DNA from: Streptomyces viridiviolaceus
GTDB lineage: Bacteria > Actinomycetota > Actinomycetes > Streptomycetales > Streptomycetaceae
Assembly: GCF_014650995.1 (NCBI RefSeq)
Contig: NZ_BMWA01000039.1
Span: forward strand, 1-64,000
Direction of reading: 5' to 3'
DNA length: 64,000 nucleotides
The notes beneath the pieces were generated by a model, which did not search any database, had not been told where the DNA came from, and worked only from the letters and a program-made list of their open reading frames with translations. Position numbers and translations under genes: made by a program. Of this stretch, positions 33,723-41,398 are shown one piece after another. Numbering within the stretch: position 1 is the stretch's first letter; the number at the start of each line of letters is the position of its first letter.

Positions 33723-34637
33723 TCAGGCAGCCAGGTGCTTGCCGAAGAAGTCGGTGAGCTTGGCGACCGCCGGGGTGACGTGCTCGTCCTTGTCGTACAG
33801 CGAGATGTGGGTGGCGCCGTCGACGACGAACAGTTCCTTGGGCTCCTTCGCCTTTTCAATGGCCTCACGGCTGAAGTAGGCGGTGTCCGAGTCGGAACCG
33901 ACGATCATCAGCAGCGGACGCGGGGAGATCAGCTCGACCATGGCGTAGGGGTCGAACTGGGCGATCTGGTCGATGCTGCGCAGCGGCCACTCGTTGGTGG
34001 AGTTGCAGTGCCCGCCCCGCGGAGTGCGGTAGTAGTCCTGCGCCTCCCGGTACAGGGTGGGCGCCTCCTCCAGGCCCTCGGGGCTCTCGGGCGCCCAGTT
34101 GAGCGTGGCCGGGGCCTCGCCCTTGGCCTCCGCGGTGCGCAGCGCGCCCGCCTGGTCGAGCAGGGCCTGCAGGACCTCGGGGCCCTGAGTGCGGCCCAGG
34201 CCGTCGACCAGCAGACTACGGATGTCCACGGCGCTGACGGCGGCCACGGCATTGATGCGGTGGTCGGTCTGCGCGGCGAACGGCACGTAGCCGCCGGAGG
34301 CGCAGATGCCGAGCGCGCCGATGCGGTTCGGGTCGATGTCGTTGCGGGTGGTGAGGTAGGTGACCGCGGCGCGGACGTCCTCGGCGCGCTGGAAGGGGTT
34401 CTCCAGCCCGCGCGGGCTGCCCTCGGACTCGCCCTGGTAGGCGGCGTCGAAGACGAGCGCGGCGAAGCCCTCGCGGGCCAGGCGCTCGGCGTAGATGCTG
34501 GCTGTCTGTTCCTTCACACCGCCGCCCGGGTGGGAGACCACCACGGCCGGCAGGGGTGCGCCGGTGTGGGAGTCCGGGGTGAACAGGATGCCGGCGAGGG
34601 AGAGACCGGCGCTGGGGAAGGTGACGTTCGTCTTCAT
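33723..34637 (-). CDS. Alpha/beta hydrolase, paralog of the one at 17951
   Basis: A 304-aa alpha/beta hydrolase. The nucleophile is probably Cys112 in GICASGGY; a C-terminal histidine lies in DGATHISLYDKDEH. The segments KEQTASIYAERL and YYRTPRGGHCNS match the hydrolase at 17951-18874. The ATG at 34637 is chosen on homology; an AAGGA is 14 bases away, so translation may be weak or start differently. It is divergent from an XRE regulator across a perfect 24-bp palindrome, a common actinobacterial regulator/target pairing. It is convergent with AraC copy 1 with only 24 bases between. Confidence 0.85.
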   Translation of the reverse strand: MKTNVTFPSAGLSLAGILFTPDSHTGAPLPAVVVSHPGGGVKEQTASIYAERLAREGFAALVFDAAYQGESEGSPRGLENPFQRAEDVRAAVTYLTTRNDIDPNRIGALGICASGGYVPFAAQTDHRINAVAAVSAVDIRSLLVDGLGRTQGPEVLQALLDQAGALRTAEAKGEAPATLNWAPESPEGLEEAPTLYREAQDYYRTPRGGHCNSTNEWPLRSIDQIAQFDPYAMVELISPRPLLMIVGSDSDTAYFSREAIEKAKEPKELFVVDGATHISLYDKDEHVTPAVAKLTDFFGKHLAA

Positions 34638-34794
34638 GTGCTGGGTGTGCGTCCTTGGGTTGAGCGGCGCTTTGCGCTGATGTGCTGGGTCGTGGCCGTC
34701 CAGGCCCGGGGGGTGTCGGCCCTGGCGGGCGGCCCGGGCGGCCACCTATTTGAGATTCACACGCTCCGTCCCTGGGAAAAAGGGGCAGGAACCA

Positions 34795-34818
34795 GCCCAG
34801 GACACTAGTGTCCTGGGC
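34795..34818. promoter_or_regulatory. 24-bp perfect palindrome, probable XRE operator
   Basis: Arms GCCCAGGACACT and its exact complement meet without spacer at ACTAGT. It lies 50 bases before the XRE regulator start and about 157 bases before the divergent hydrolase start, so it can control both. A partial third arm, CCAGGAC, follows at 34818. Confidence 0.75.
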
Positions 34819-34867
34819 CAGGACTGGCCCCCTCACGAACACCCCATGCGCTGCCAGACTGGGTGGC

Positions 34868-35737
34868 ATGGATCGTCATGCGCACCACAGTGAACTCGGT
34901 GCCTTCCTCAAGGCCCGCCGCATGGAACTCAGCCCCTCCGCCGTCGGACTGCCCGACACCGGGGGCAGGCGCCGGGTGAAGGGGCTGCGACGCGAGGAGG
35001 TGGCCCTGCTCGCGTCCATCAGCACGGACTACTACACCCGCCTGGAACAGGGCCGCCGACAGGCATCGCAACCGGTGCTGGACAGCCTCGCCCGGATCCT
35101 CCAGCTCGACGACGACGAGCGTGCATACATGTTCGAACTGGCCGGCAAGGAGGCCACCCGGCCTCGCCGGCGGGTGACGCAGAGGGTGCATCCCCAGCTG
35201 CAACGGCTGCTGGACGAGCTGGTCGCGGTGCCCGCCATGGTCCTGGGCCGCCGCATGGACGTCCTGGCATGGAATCCGATGGCCGCTGCCCTGGTGACGG
35301 ACTTTGCGCGGATCCCTGAGAAGCAGCGCAACTACGTGCGCCTGGTGTTCACCGACCCTGCCGTGCGGGCTCTGTACCCGGAATGGGAGAGCGTCGCCCA
35401 CACCTGCGTGGCCCAACTGCGCATGGAGGCGGCCCGCGACCCCAAGGATCCGCGGCTGACCGCCCTCGTGGGCGAGCTGTCGGTGCGGGACGAGGACTTC
35501 CGCCGGTGGTGGGGCGCGCATCATGTCGCGATCCGGGGCATGGGTACCAAGGTGTTCCGCCACCCGGTGGCCGGCGACCTCACCCTCGACTGGGACACGC
35601 TCACCTGCGCCACCAATCCCGATCAGCAGCTCGTCACCTGGACCGCCGAACCGGGCACCCCCTCCCACGACGGCTTGCGGTTCCTCTCCTCCTGGGCCGC
35701 GAGCGGCGTGGGCTCGGAGGCCGAGACCACACACTGA
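34868..35737 (+). CDS. XRE-family regulator with MmyB-like ligand domain
   Basis: A 289-aa regulator. The N-terminal helix-turn-helix spans about residues 8-85 with the characteristic GLRREEVALLASISTDYYTRLEQGR, found in the MmyB group. The C-terminal part (WNPMAAAL, RNYVRLVFTDPAVRALYPEWESVA, VFRHPVAGDLTLDWDTLTC) is the MmyB-like small-molecule-binding domain. The ATG at 34868 fits the conserved start; the ribosome site is weak. It likely represses or activates the divergent hydrolase gene through the palindrome at 34795. Confidence 0.9.
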   Translation: MDRHAHHSELGAFLKARRMELSPSAVGLPDTGGRRRVKGLRREEVALLASISTDYYTRLEQGRRQASQPVLDSLARILQLDDDERAYMFELAGKEATRPRRRVTQRVHPQLQRLLDELVAVPAMVLGRRMDVLAWNPMAAALVTDFARIPEKQRNYVRLVFTDPAVRALYPEWESVAHTCVAQLRMEAARDPKDPRLTALVGELSVRDEDFRRWWGAHHVAIRGMGTKVFRHPVAGDLTLDWDTLTCATNPDQQLVTWTAEPGTPSHDGLRFLSSWAASGVGSEAETTH

Positions 35738-35831
35738 CGATCAGAGCTCCCTGGGCCCCGTTGACGGACCGCCTTGAGCCGGGCCCCGGTTGCCGCCGTA
35801 CCCCTGCCAGCATTCCGGCCGCGAGACGGTC

Positions 35832-35857
35832 GGCGGTTGGCGGTTGGCGGTTGGCGG
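35832..35857. repeat. Tandem GGCGGTT repeat
   Basis: GGCGGTT occurs three times in a row followed by GGCGG. Function is unknown; copy-number variation by replication slippage would be expected. Confidence 0.8.
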
Positions 35858-36009
35858 CAAAGTTTGGACTCGGTTCTCCTCTCACGGTCGCCCCCGCTCC
35901 ACGCGAGTGGTGGCCGCTCACGAGGCGAAGCGCCCACAGAACGGCGGTCTCCCGGACGCGCGGGGCGGCCACCTTGCCCTCCACTCCGGGGTGGAAGATC
36001 AAGGGCTGA

Positions 36010-36057
36010 CCCGGGGAACACACCGACGCGCCCGGCGGACGACCAGCCTTCCCCGGG
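36010..36057. terminator. Possible terminator between convergent genes
   Basis: Arms CCCGGGGAA and TTCCCCGGG (9 bp, perfect) enclose a 30-base loop, ending nine bases before the phosphatase stop. The large loop lowers confidence. Confidence 0.4.
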
Positions 36058-36065
36058 CGCGCGGC

Positions 36066-38465
36066 TCACAGGAACGCCGTGACGTCGACTTCCGTCGGCA
36101 CGAGAGGCTGCTCGGCCCAAATGGTCTTTCCCTGCCGGCCGTAACGGCTCCCCCACCGGCTGGTGAGCTGAGCGACCAGGAACAGGCCACGGCCTCCCTC
36201 GTCGCTCCAGCGGGCCCGGCGCAGGCGCGGCTGGGTGTTGCTCGGGTCGGTGACCTCGCAGACGAGCGCGTTCTCGCGGATCAGCCGGAGTCCGACCGGG
36301 CCGCCCGCGTATCGGACGGCGTTGGTGATCAGCTCGCTGACGATGAGTTCCGTGGTGAAGGCCACGTCCTCCAGGCCCCAGGCGGCGAGTTGCCGGGTCA
36401 CCGCCTGGCGCGCGGTGGCCACGACCGTCGGATCCGCGGCGAACTCCCAGCACACGGTGTGGTCCGGCGGCACGGCCCGAGTGCGGGCCAGCAGCAGCGC
36501 GATGTCGTCCCGAGCCGGGGCACTGCCGAGGTCGGCCAGCAGCGCGCGGCCTGATTCGCCCAGAGGGCGGTCGGGGTCGCAGGACGCGGAAAGGCTCTCC
36601 TGGAGCCAGCTCCATCCGCCGTCGGCGTCGTCGGCACGGTGCTCGACCAGACCGTCGGTGTAGAGGGCCAGGACGCTGCCGGGTTCGAGGTCGACGACGG
36701 TTGTCTCGAACGGCATGCTGCCCACGCCGAGGGGCGGTCCGGGGGAAACGCCGATCACCTCCGTGGTGCCGTCGGGCCTGATCAGGACGGGCGGCGGATG
36801 ACCGGCGCTGGCCAGGGCACAGCGTCGGGCGACGGGGTCGTAGACGACGTACAGGCAGGTGGCGACGACTGGGCTTGCCGGGTCCGCCTCCCTGCTGAGC
36901 TGCTGTACCCGGTCGTCCAGGTGCGTGAGGAGTTCCGTCGGATCCAGTTCCAGGTCGGCCAGCGTGCGCACTGCCGTGCGCAGCCGGCCCATGGTGGCGG
37001 TGGCGTACAGGCCGTGTCCGGCCACGTCCCCGACGACGAAGGCGACCCGGAAGGAGGGGAGCGGAATGACGTCGTACCAGTCCCCGCTGATGCCGGCCCC
37101 ACTGCGGGTGGGCAGGTACAGGCCGGCGGTCTCGGCCGCGGGTGTGTCGGTCGTGGGCTCGGGAAGCAGACGCTGCTGGAGGGCGAGGACGGAACGGTGC
37201 TCACGGGTGTAGCGACGGGCGTTGTCCACACTCAGTGCGGCCCGGGAGGCGATCTCGGTCAGCAGGTCGACGTCCTCCTCGTCGAACGGTTCGGGTCGGT
37301 CCGTGCGCCAGACGGCCACGGTGCCGAGGACCAGACCGCGCGCGTACAACGGGGCCCACATGGCCGAGTGGCCGCGCTCCGGTATGGCCAGCCGGTGCCA
37401 TCCCGCCTTTTCGAAGAGAGCGATCACCCCCGGCCTGTCGAGGACAACGGCCCGGCCGCGCTGCACCTCCCACAGGTCGGCCGTGTTCAGCACCGGGGGG
37501 ATGGCCTGGCCCGGCTGCAGCAGGTAGTCCGGCCAGGTGCCGGTGGCCGAGGCGGCGGCGGCCCGGCGCAGGTGCAGGTCTCCCCCGCCGTGGATTCTCG
37601 GGGGGTCGTCACCGTCGAGCACTCCGTCGGCGAGTTCGACGGTGGCCAGGTCTCCGAGGGCGGGGACGAGGACGTCCACGAGGGCCTGGGCGGTGCGTGC
37701 CGCGTCGAGCGAGCCGCCGATCCGGACGGCGGCCTCGTGCAGCAGGTCCCGCTCACGACGGGACCGCGTCTGCGCGAAGGTTTCGGTGTACAACACGACG
37801 AGGCCCTGCGGTGCCCCCTCTGTGTCGTCCATGCGGAAGGCGGACATCGACACCCGCCGCTCCTCCGGGGGCCGCCCCACTCTCACCTGCAGGTCCCTGC
37901 CGAGCAGCGGTGCGCCCTTCTCCAGAACTCGGCGCAGTGCGGCCTCGGCGACCCTGGCGTCCCGTGGGGAGAGCAGGTCACGCAGGCGGCTGCCCGGTGG
38001 CGGTGCCGGGCCGGCGAACACCTCGGAGGCATGGTTGCTCCGTACGACGGTCAGGTCCGGACCGTGCAGAGTGACCCCGATGCGGTCCTGCGCAAGCAGT
38101 GCGCGAAGGGTGCCCACGCCCTGCCGCCACTCCGTCGCGTGCTCGCTGGGCATGACGAACATGAGGAGCTCGGCGGAGGGTTCCAGCCTCAGAACGCGGA
38201 GACTGACATCGATCGGGCGGCCGGTTCGCTGCAGCATGAGCGCCCGGCCCCCGGTCGGAATGCCGGCGTCGTCGGTCGTACCCACGCCACCGTCGTGGAG
38301 CAGTGAGCGGACCGGACGACCGCAGACCTCCTCGGCGGTACGGCCCAGCAGCTCGGCCGCATCCCGGGACCAGCGCAGCACGGTGCCACGGTCGTCCAGC
38401 ACGGCTGTAGCCACAGCCGGGAACGGAAACACCTCTCTCGCGTCGCCAGCGGCGGACCCGCCCAT
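36066..38465 (-). CDS. PAS-GAF-SpoIIE/PP2C phosphatase with HATPase domain
   Basis: A 799-aa multidomain signalling protein. In order: PAS (about 8-105, FPAVATAVLDDRGTVLRWS), a second PAS-like domain (about 115-225), GAF (about 245-420, ending EIASRAALSVDNARRYTREH), SpoIIE-type PP2C phosphatase (about 430-650, with SGDWYDVIPL, VGDVAGHGLYA and LALYTDGLVE) and an RsbW-like HATPase (about 665-785, ELITNAVRYAGGPV). Such proteins dephosphorylate anti-anti-sigma factors and may phosphorylate them through the last domain. The ATG at 38465 has GAGGAG upstream; a GTG at 38492 is an alternative. It stands alone and is probably unrelated to the catabolic genes. Confidence 0.9.
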   Translation of the reverse strand: MGGSAAGDAREVFPFPAVATAVLDDRGTVLRWSRDAAELLGRTAEEVCGRPVRSLLHDGGVGTTDDAGIPTGGRALMLQRTGRPIDVSLRVLRLEPSAELLMFVMPSEHATEWRQGVGTLRALLAQDRIGVTLHGPDLTVVRSNHASEVFAGPAPPPGSRLRDLLSPRDARVAEAALRRVLEKGAPLLGRDLQVRVGRPPEERRVSMSAFRMDDTEGAPQGLVVLYTETFAQTRSRRERDLLHEAAVRIGGSLDAARTAQALVDVLVPALGDLATVELADGVLDGDDPPRIHGGGDLHLRRAAAASATGTWPDYLLQPGQAIPPVLNTADLWEVQRGRAVVLDRPGVIALFEKAGWHRLAIPERGHSAMWAPLYARGLVLGTVAVWRTDRPEPFDEEDVDLLTEIASRAALSVDNARRYTREHRSVLALQQRLLPEPTTDTPAAETAGLYLPTRSGAGISGDWYDVIPLPSFRVAFVVGDVAGHGLYATATMGRLRTAVRTLADLELDPTELLTHLDDRVQQLSREADPASPVVATCLYVVYDPVARRCALASAGHPPPVLIRPDGTTEVIGVSPGPPLGVGSMPFETTVVDLEPGSVLALYTDGLVEHRADDADGGWSWLQESLSASCDPDRPLGESGRALLADLGSAPARDDIALLLARTRAVPPDHTVCWEFAADPTVVATARQAVTRQLAAWGLEDVAFTTELIVSELITNAVRYAGGPVGLRLIRENALVCEVTDPSNTQPRLRRARWSDEGGRGLFLVAQLTSRWGSRYGRQGKTIWAEQPLVPTEVDVTAFL

Positions 38466-38555
38466 CTCACTCCTCAGGTTCGGTATCGCCACCTGTCCTC
38501 ACGGTACGTCCACCAGGCGAGGGTGCGCGCTTTCCTATAGCCCTCCGAGCTGACG

Positions 38556-38601
38556 AATTTTTTATATGATGCGTGATTACCTGTCTCTGACAGGCGATCA
38601 C
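38556..38601 (+). promoter_or_regulatory. AT-rich promoter core and palindrome before the NTF2-like gene
   Basis: TTTTTTATATGAT (38558-38570) ends in a perfect -10 hexamer, TATGAT, and is identical to a stretch at 20295-20307. It is followed by a nested inverted repeat: CCTGTC-TCT-GACAGG (38580-38594), extended outward by GTGAT/ATCAC with two mismatches to span 38573-38601. That fits an operator overlapping the transcription start, or a 5'-leader hairpin. Confidence 0.6.
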
Positions 38602-38637
38602 ACTCCCTTACTCACCAGTAGGAAGGCATCGAGGCCA

Positions 38638-38979
38638 ATGGCAGAGAAGACGAACGAGGAAATCGCGAAGCACTGGTTGCGTGCCCTCACCGACGTGGAT
38701 GTGTTCTACGAGTTCTGTGCGCCTGACTGCAAGGTCTGGCACAGCTCCGACGACAAGTGGATGACCGTCAAGGAGGCCATCGACGCCGTGCACAGCCGTG
38801 GGGGCCTGCCGCCGTTCCGCAACTCTCGTTACACGTTGACCGACAAGGGCTTCATCATGCAGACGTCGACGACACTCGACGGTACGAATGTGCACATCGT
38901 CCAGGTCGCCGTGGTGAAGGACGGCAAGGTCGTCTCGGCGGAGGAGTACATCGGCCCCGAGATGGACATCGCGGTCTAG
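38638..38979 (+). CDS. SnoaL/NTF2-like protein
   Basis: A 113-aa protein with the alpha+beta cone fold expected of the nuclear-transport-factor-2-like/SnoaL group: an N-terminal helix (NEEIAKHWLRALTDVDVFYEFC), a KVWH strand where active-site residues often lie, and a final strand DGKVVSAEEYIGPEMD. Members include isomerases, cyclases and hydrolases of small ring compounds as well as non-enzymatic binders. The ATG at 38638 follows GAGG. It is a one-gene unit with its own promoter and is convergent with the MBL hydrolase. The function is not assignable. Confidence 0.78.
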   Translation: MAEKTNEEIAKHWLRALTDVDVFYEFCAPDCKVWHSSDDKWMTVKEAIDAVHSRGGLPPFRNSRYTLTDKGFIMQTSTTLDGTNVHIVQVAVVKDGKVVSAEEYIGPEMDIAV

Positions 38980-38995
38980 GACGCAGGGCAGACGG

Positions 38996-39026
38996 CACGC
39001 GGCTGTGGTTTCACCGCAGCCGCGTG
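38996..39026. terminator. Compact bidirectional terminator
   Basis: Arms CACGCGGCTG and CAGCCGCGTG, extended inward to 14 bp with one G-U pair and a 3-base loop. The stop codon of the minus-strand MBL gene sits in the loop, so the hairpin overlaps that gene's end. Confidence 0.7.
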
Positions 39027-40048
39027 TACCGGTTCACTCCGTCGGCGCCCGACACGGTGGCCTGGCCCCGCAGGACGAGGACGTCGAGGTGGGCGACCGT
39101 CTCGTTGACCGCGAGCATCTGGTTGAGGGCGCTGAGCTCGCCGAACGGAACCTCGCGGCGGGTCCAGGCGAGGGCGCGGGCGACCCTGAAGGCGTCGTGC
39201 GTGCCGTCCCCGAGGGTGGCGAGGGTCTTGGCCAGCCGGTCGTCGTGGTGGGCGACCAGTTCGGCGACCCGGGTGTGGGTGCTGTCGGTGACGGGGCCGT
39301 GCGCCGGCAGCAGGCGGGCGTCGGCGTACTGGGTCATCAGGTGCAGTGAGTCCAGGTAGGCGGCCAGCGGCCGGCCGCCGGGGTCCGCCGCCTCGAAACC
39401 GATGGAGGGCGTGATGCGCGGCAGGACGTGGTCGCCGGAGAACATCAGCCCGCGCTGCTCGTCCAGGAAGACGACGTGTCCCTGGGTGTGCCCCGGCGTC
39501 GGGATGACCTGGAGTTCACTGCCGCCGAAGCGCAGGGTCTCGGCGCCCAGCCAGCGGTCCGGGGTCTCCCAGTCCTCGGGCTGATAGAGGTCGGGGTACG
39601 TCGCCTGTACGTGGTCGGCGAGTTTGTCGGCGCCTGCCTGTCGCAGAATGCGCAGGGAGCAGGTCAGTCCGCCACGCAGCTCGTTGAGCAGTTCCAGGCC
39701 GCGGCGTTCCCCGGCACCGAGGTAGACGCGGGAGCCGAGCAGCCGGCGCAGTTCCACGGCCTGCGTGTAGTGGTCGCGGTGGACGTGCGTGACCAGGATG
39801 TGGCTGATGTCCGCGAGGTCGCGGCCGATGGCGGACAGGGCCTCCTCCAGGGTCTTGCGTGCCTCGGGGATGGCCCAGCCGCCGTCGATCATCACCAGGC
39901 CGCCGTCCTCGGCCAGGTCCTCCAGCAGATAGACGTTCACGGCGTGCAGACCGTCGTTCGGGAGGGGCAGCGGCACGCGGTGCACTCCGGGCTGAACGGT
40001 CTGTACGCCCGGTGTTGCCCAGGAACCCTGGTCGAACCGCTTGGTCAT
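39011..40048 (-). CDS. Metallo-beta-lactamase-fold hydrolase
   Basis: A 345-aa MBL-fold hydrolase with a full dinuclear metal site: THVHRDH (His88, His90, Asp92, His93), PTPGHTQGH, SGDH and a late PAHGPV. It would hydrolyse a thioester, lactone or similar bond in the cytoplasm. The ATG follows GGGAG. It is the last gene after thiolase, MaoC and FabG on the minus strand (gap 54 bases), so a role as an acyl-CoA thioesterase or in clearing a side product is reasonable (inference). Confidence 0.87.
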   Translation of the reverse strand: MTKRFDQGSWATPGVQTVQPGVHRVPLPLPNDGLHAVNVYLLEDLAEDGGLVMIDGGWAIPEARKTLEEALSAIGRDLADISHILVTHVHRDHYTQAVELRRLLGSRVYLGAGERRGLELLNELRGGLTCSLRILRQAGADKLADHVQATYPDLYQPEDWETPDRWLGAETLRFGGSELQVIPTPGHTQGHVVFLDEQRGLMFSGDHVLPRITPSIGFEAADPGGRPLAAYLDSLHLMTQYADARLLPAHGPVTDSTHTRVAELVAHHDDRLAKTLATLGDGTHDAFRVARALAWTRREVPFGELSALNQMLAVNETVAHLDVLVLRGQATVSGADGVNRYTRLR

Positions 40049-40102
40049 GACTCTCCCTTGCTGCTGGTGGTGCGTGGTGGAACTGGCCGGACGCCTGCGC
40101 GG

Positions 40103-40873
40103 TCAGCCTCGCGGGCCGCCGGCGACGTAGAGAACCTGCCCGGTCACGAAGCCGGCGCCCTCGCTGGCGAAGAAGGAGACCGCGTGGGCGATGTCGTCGG
40201 GTTCGCCCACCCGGGGCACGGGGGTGACGGCCGCGCGCTTGGCCTTGAACTCCTCGAAGGGAACGCCGAGCCGCTCGGCGGTGGCGGCGGTCATCTCCGT
40301 GACGATGAAACCGGGGGCGACGGCGTTGGCGGTGACACCGAACTTACCGAGTTCGATGGCGAGGGTCTTGGTGAAGCCCTGCATGCCTGCCTTGGCGGCG
40401 GAGTAGTTGACCTGGCCGCGATTGCCGAGCGCGGAGACGGACGAGAGGTTGATGATGCGGCCCCAGCCGGCCTTGGTCATGTGCGCCTGGGCGGCCTTGC
40501 TCATGAGGAATGCGCCGCGCAGGTGCACGCCGATGACCGCGTCCCAGTCTGCCTCGTCCATCTTGAACAGCAGGTTGTCCCGCGTGATGCCGGCGTTGTT
40601 CACCAGCACCAGGGGCGGGCCGAGTTCGGCCGCCACGCGCGCGACGGCCGACTCGACGCGTGCGGCGTCGGCCACGTCGACGCCGACGGCGAGGGCGCGC
40701 CCGCCCTCTTTCTCGATGGCGGCGACGGTGTCGGCGCACGCCGTCTCGTCGAGGTCGAGGACGGCGACGGCGAAGCCGTCACGGGCCAGACGCCGGGCGG
40801 TAGCGGCGCCGATACCGCGGGCGGCACCGGTGACGACGGCGACGCGCTGGGCGGTGGCGGTGGGTTCGGACAC
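40103..40873 (-). CDS. 3-oxoacyl-ACP/CoA reductase (FabG-type SDR)
   Basis: A 256-aa SDR. TGAARGIG, the NNAGITRDNLLFKM stretch typical of FabG, and the catalytic YSAAK are present. The start is GTG 40873 with AAGGAG seven bases upstream; a longer frame running into MaoC is rejected. It follows MaoC by 41 bases. With MaoC and the thiolase it makes a complete hydration, oxidation and thiolysis set for beta-oxidation through (R)-3-hydroxyacyl-CoA. Confidence 0.9.
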   Translation of the reverse strand: MSEPTATAQRVAVVTGAARGIGAATARRLARDGFAVAVLDLDETACADTVAAIEKEGGRALAVGVDVADAARVESAVARVAAELGPPLVLVNNAGITRDNLLFKMDEADWDAVIGVHLRGAFLMSKAAQAHMTKAGWGRIINLSSVSALGNRGQVNYSAAKAGMQGFTKTLAIELGKFGVTANAVAPGFIVTEMTAATAERLGVPFEEFKAKRAAVTPVPRVGEPDDIAHAVSFFASEGAGFVTGQVLYVAGGPRG

Positions 40874-40914
40874 GCTCGTACTCCTTGACAGCAGGGGAAG
40901 AGGAAGGGGGACGA

Positions 40915-41370
40915 TCAGCTGTAGAGGCGGGTGACCGTCTCCGCGACGCAGGCCGGCTTGTCGGCGCCCTCGGTCTCGACGGTCACCTTGAGGACCACCT
41001 GATGGCCACCGGGGACCTCGTCGGCCGCGACGACGTCCACCGAGGCCCTGACCTTGGAGCCGACGCGGACCGGGTTCATGAAACGCACCTTGTTCAGGCC
41101 GTAGTTGACGGCCATCTTCACGCCCTCGGTCCGGTAGACCTCTTTGACCAGCACGGGGATCAGGGACAGCGTCAGGAAACCGTGCGCGATCGTGGCACCG
41201 AACGGGCCGGACGCGGCGCGCTCGGCATCGACGTGGATCCACTGATGGTCGCCGGTCGCGTCGGCGAACAGGTCGATGCGGCCCTGGTCGACGGAGATCC
41301 ACTCACTGGTTCCGACATGGGTGCCTACGGCCGCGGCCAGCGCGGCAGGGGAAGGGAAAACCTTGGTCAT
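40915..41370 (-). CDS. MaoC-family enoyl-CoA hydratase
   Basis: A 151-aa MaoC protein with the hydratase site in DATGDHQWIHVD and the helix segment TIAHGFLTLSLIPVL, followed by GLNKVRFMNPVRVG, typical of the NodN-like branch. The ATG at 41370 lies 28 bases after the thiolase stop. It hydrates a 2-enoyl-CoA for the next-encoded FabG. Confidence 0.9.
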   Translation of the reverse strand: MTKVFPSPAALAAAVGTHVGTSEWISVDQGRIDLFADATGDHQWIHVDAERAASGPFGATIAHGFLTLSLIPVLVKEVYRTEGVKMAVNYGLNKVRFMNPVRVGSKVRASVDVVAADEVPGGHQVVLKVTVETEGADKPACVAETVTRLYS

Positions 41371-41398
41371 CGGGAGTCTGTCGCCTTTCGGGTGGGGC

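Larger units (their letters stand above)
35738..36065. other. Intergenic region between convergent genes, no gene seen
   Basis: No frame here has protein-family similarity. It holds a 7-base tandem repeat at 35832-35857 and a hairpin near 36010-36057. The codon pattern is broken compared with the flanks. Confidence 0.6.

Noticed and set aside
34795-34818. The palindrome as a transcription terminator
   Set aside because: It has no loop, lies between divergent genes upstream of both, and sits close to a regulator start, which fits an operator.
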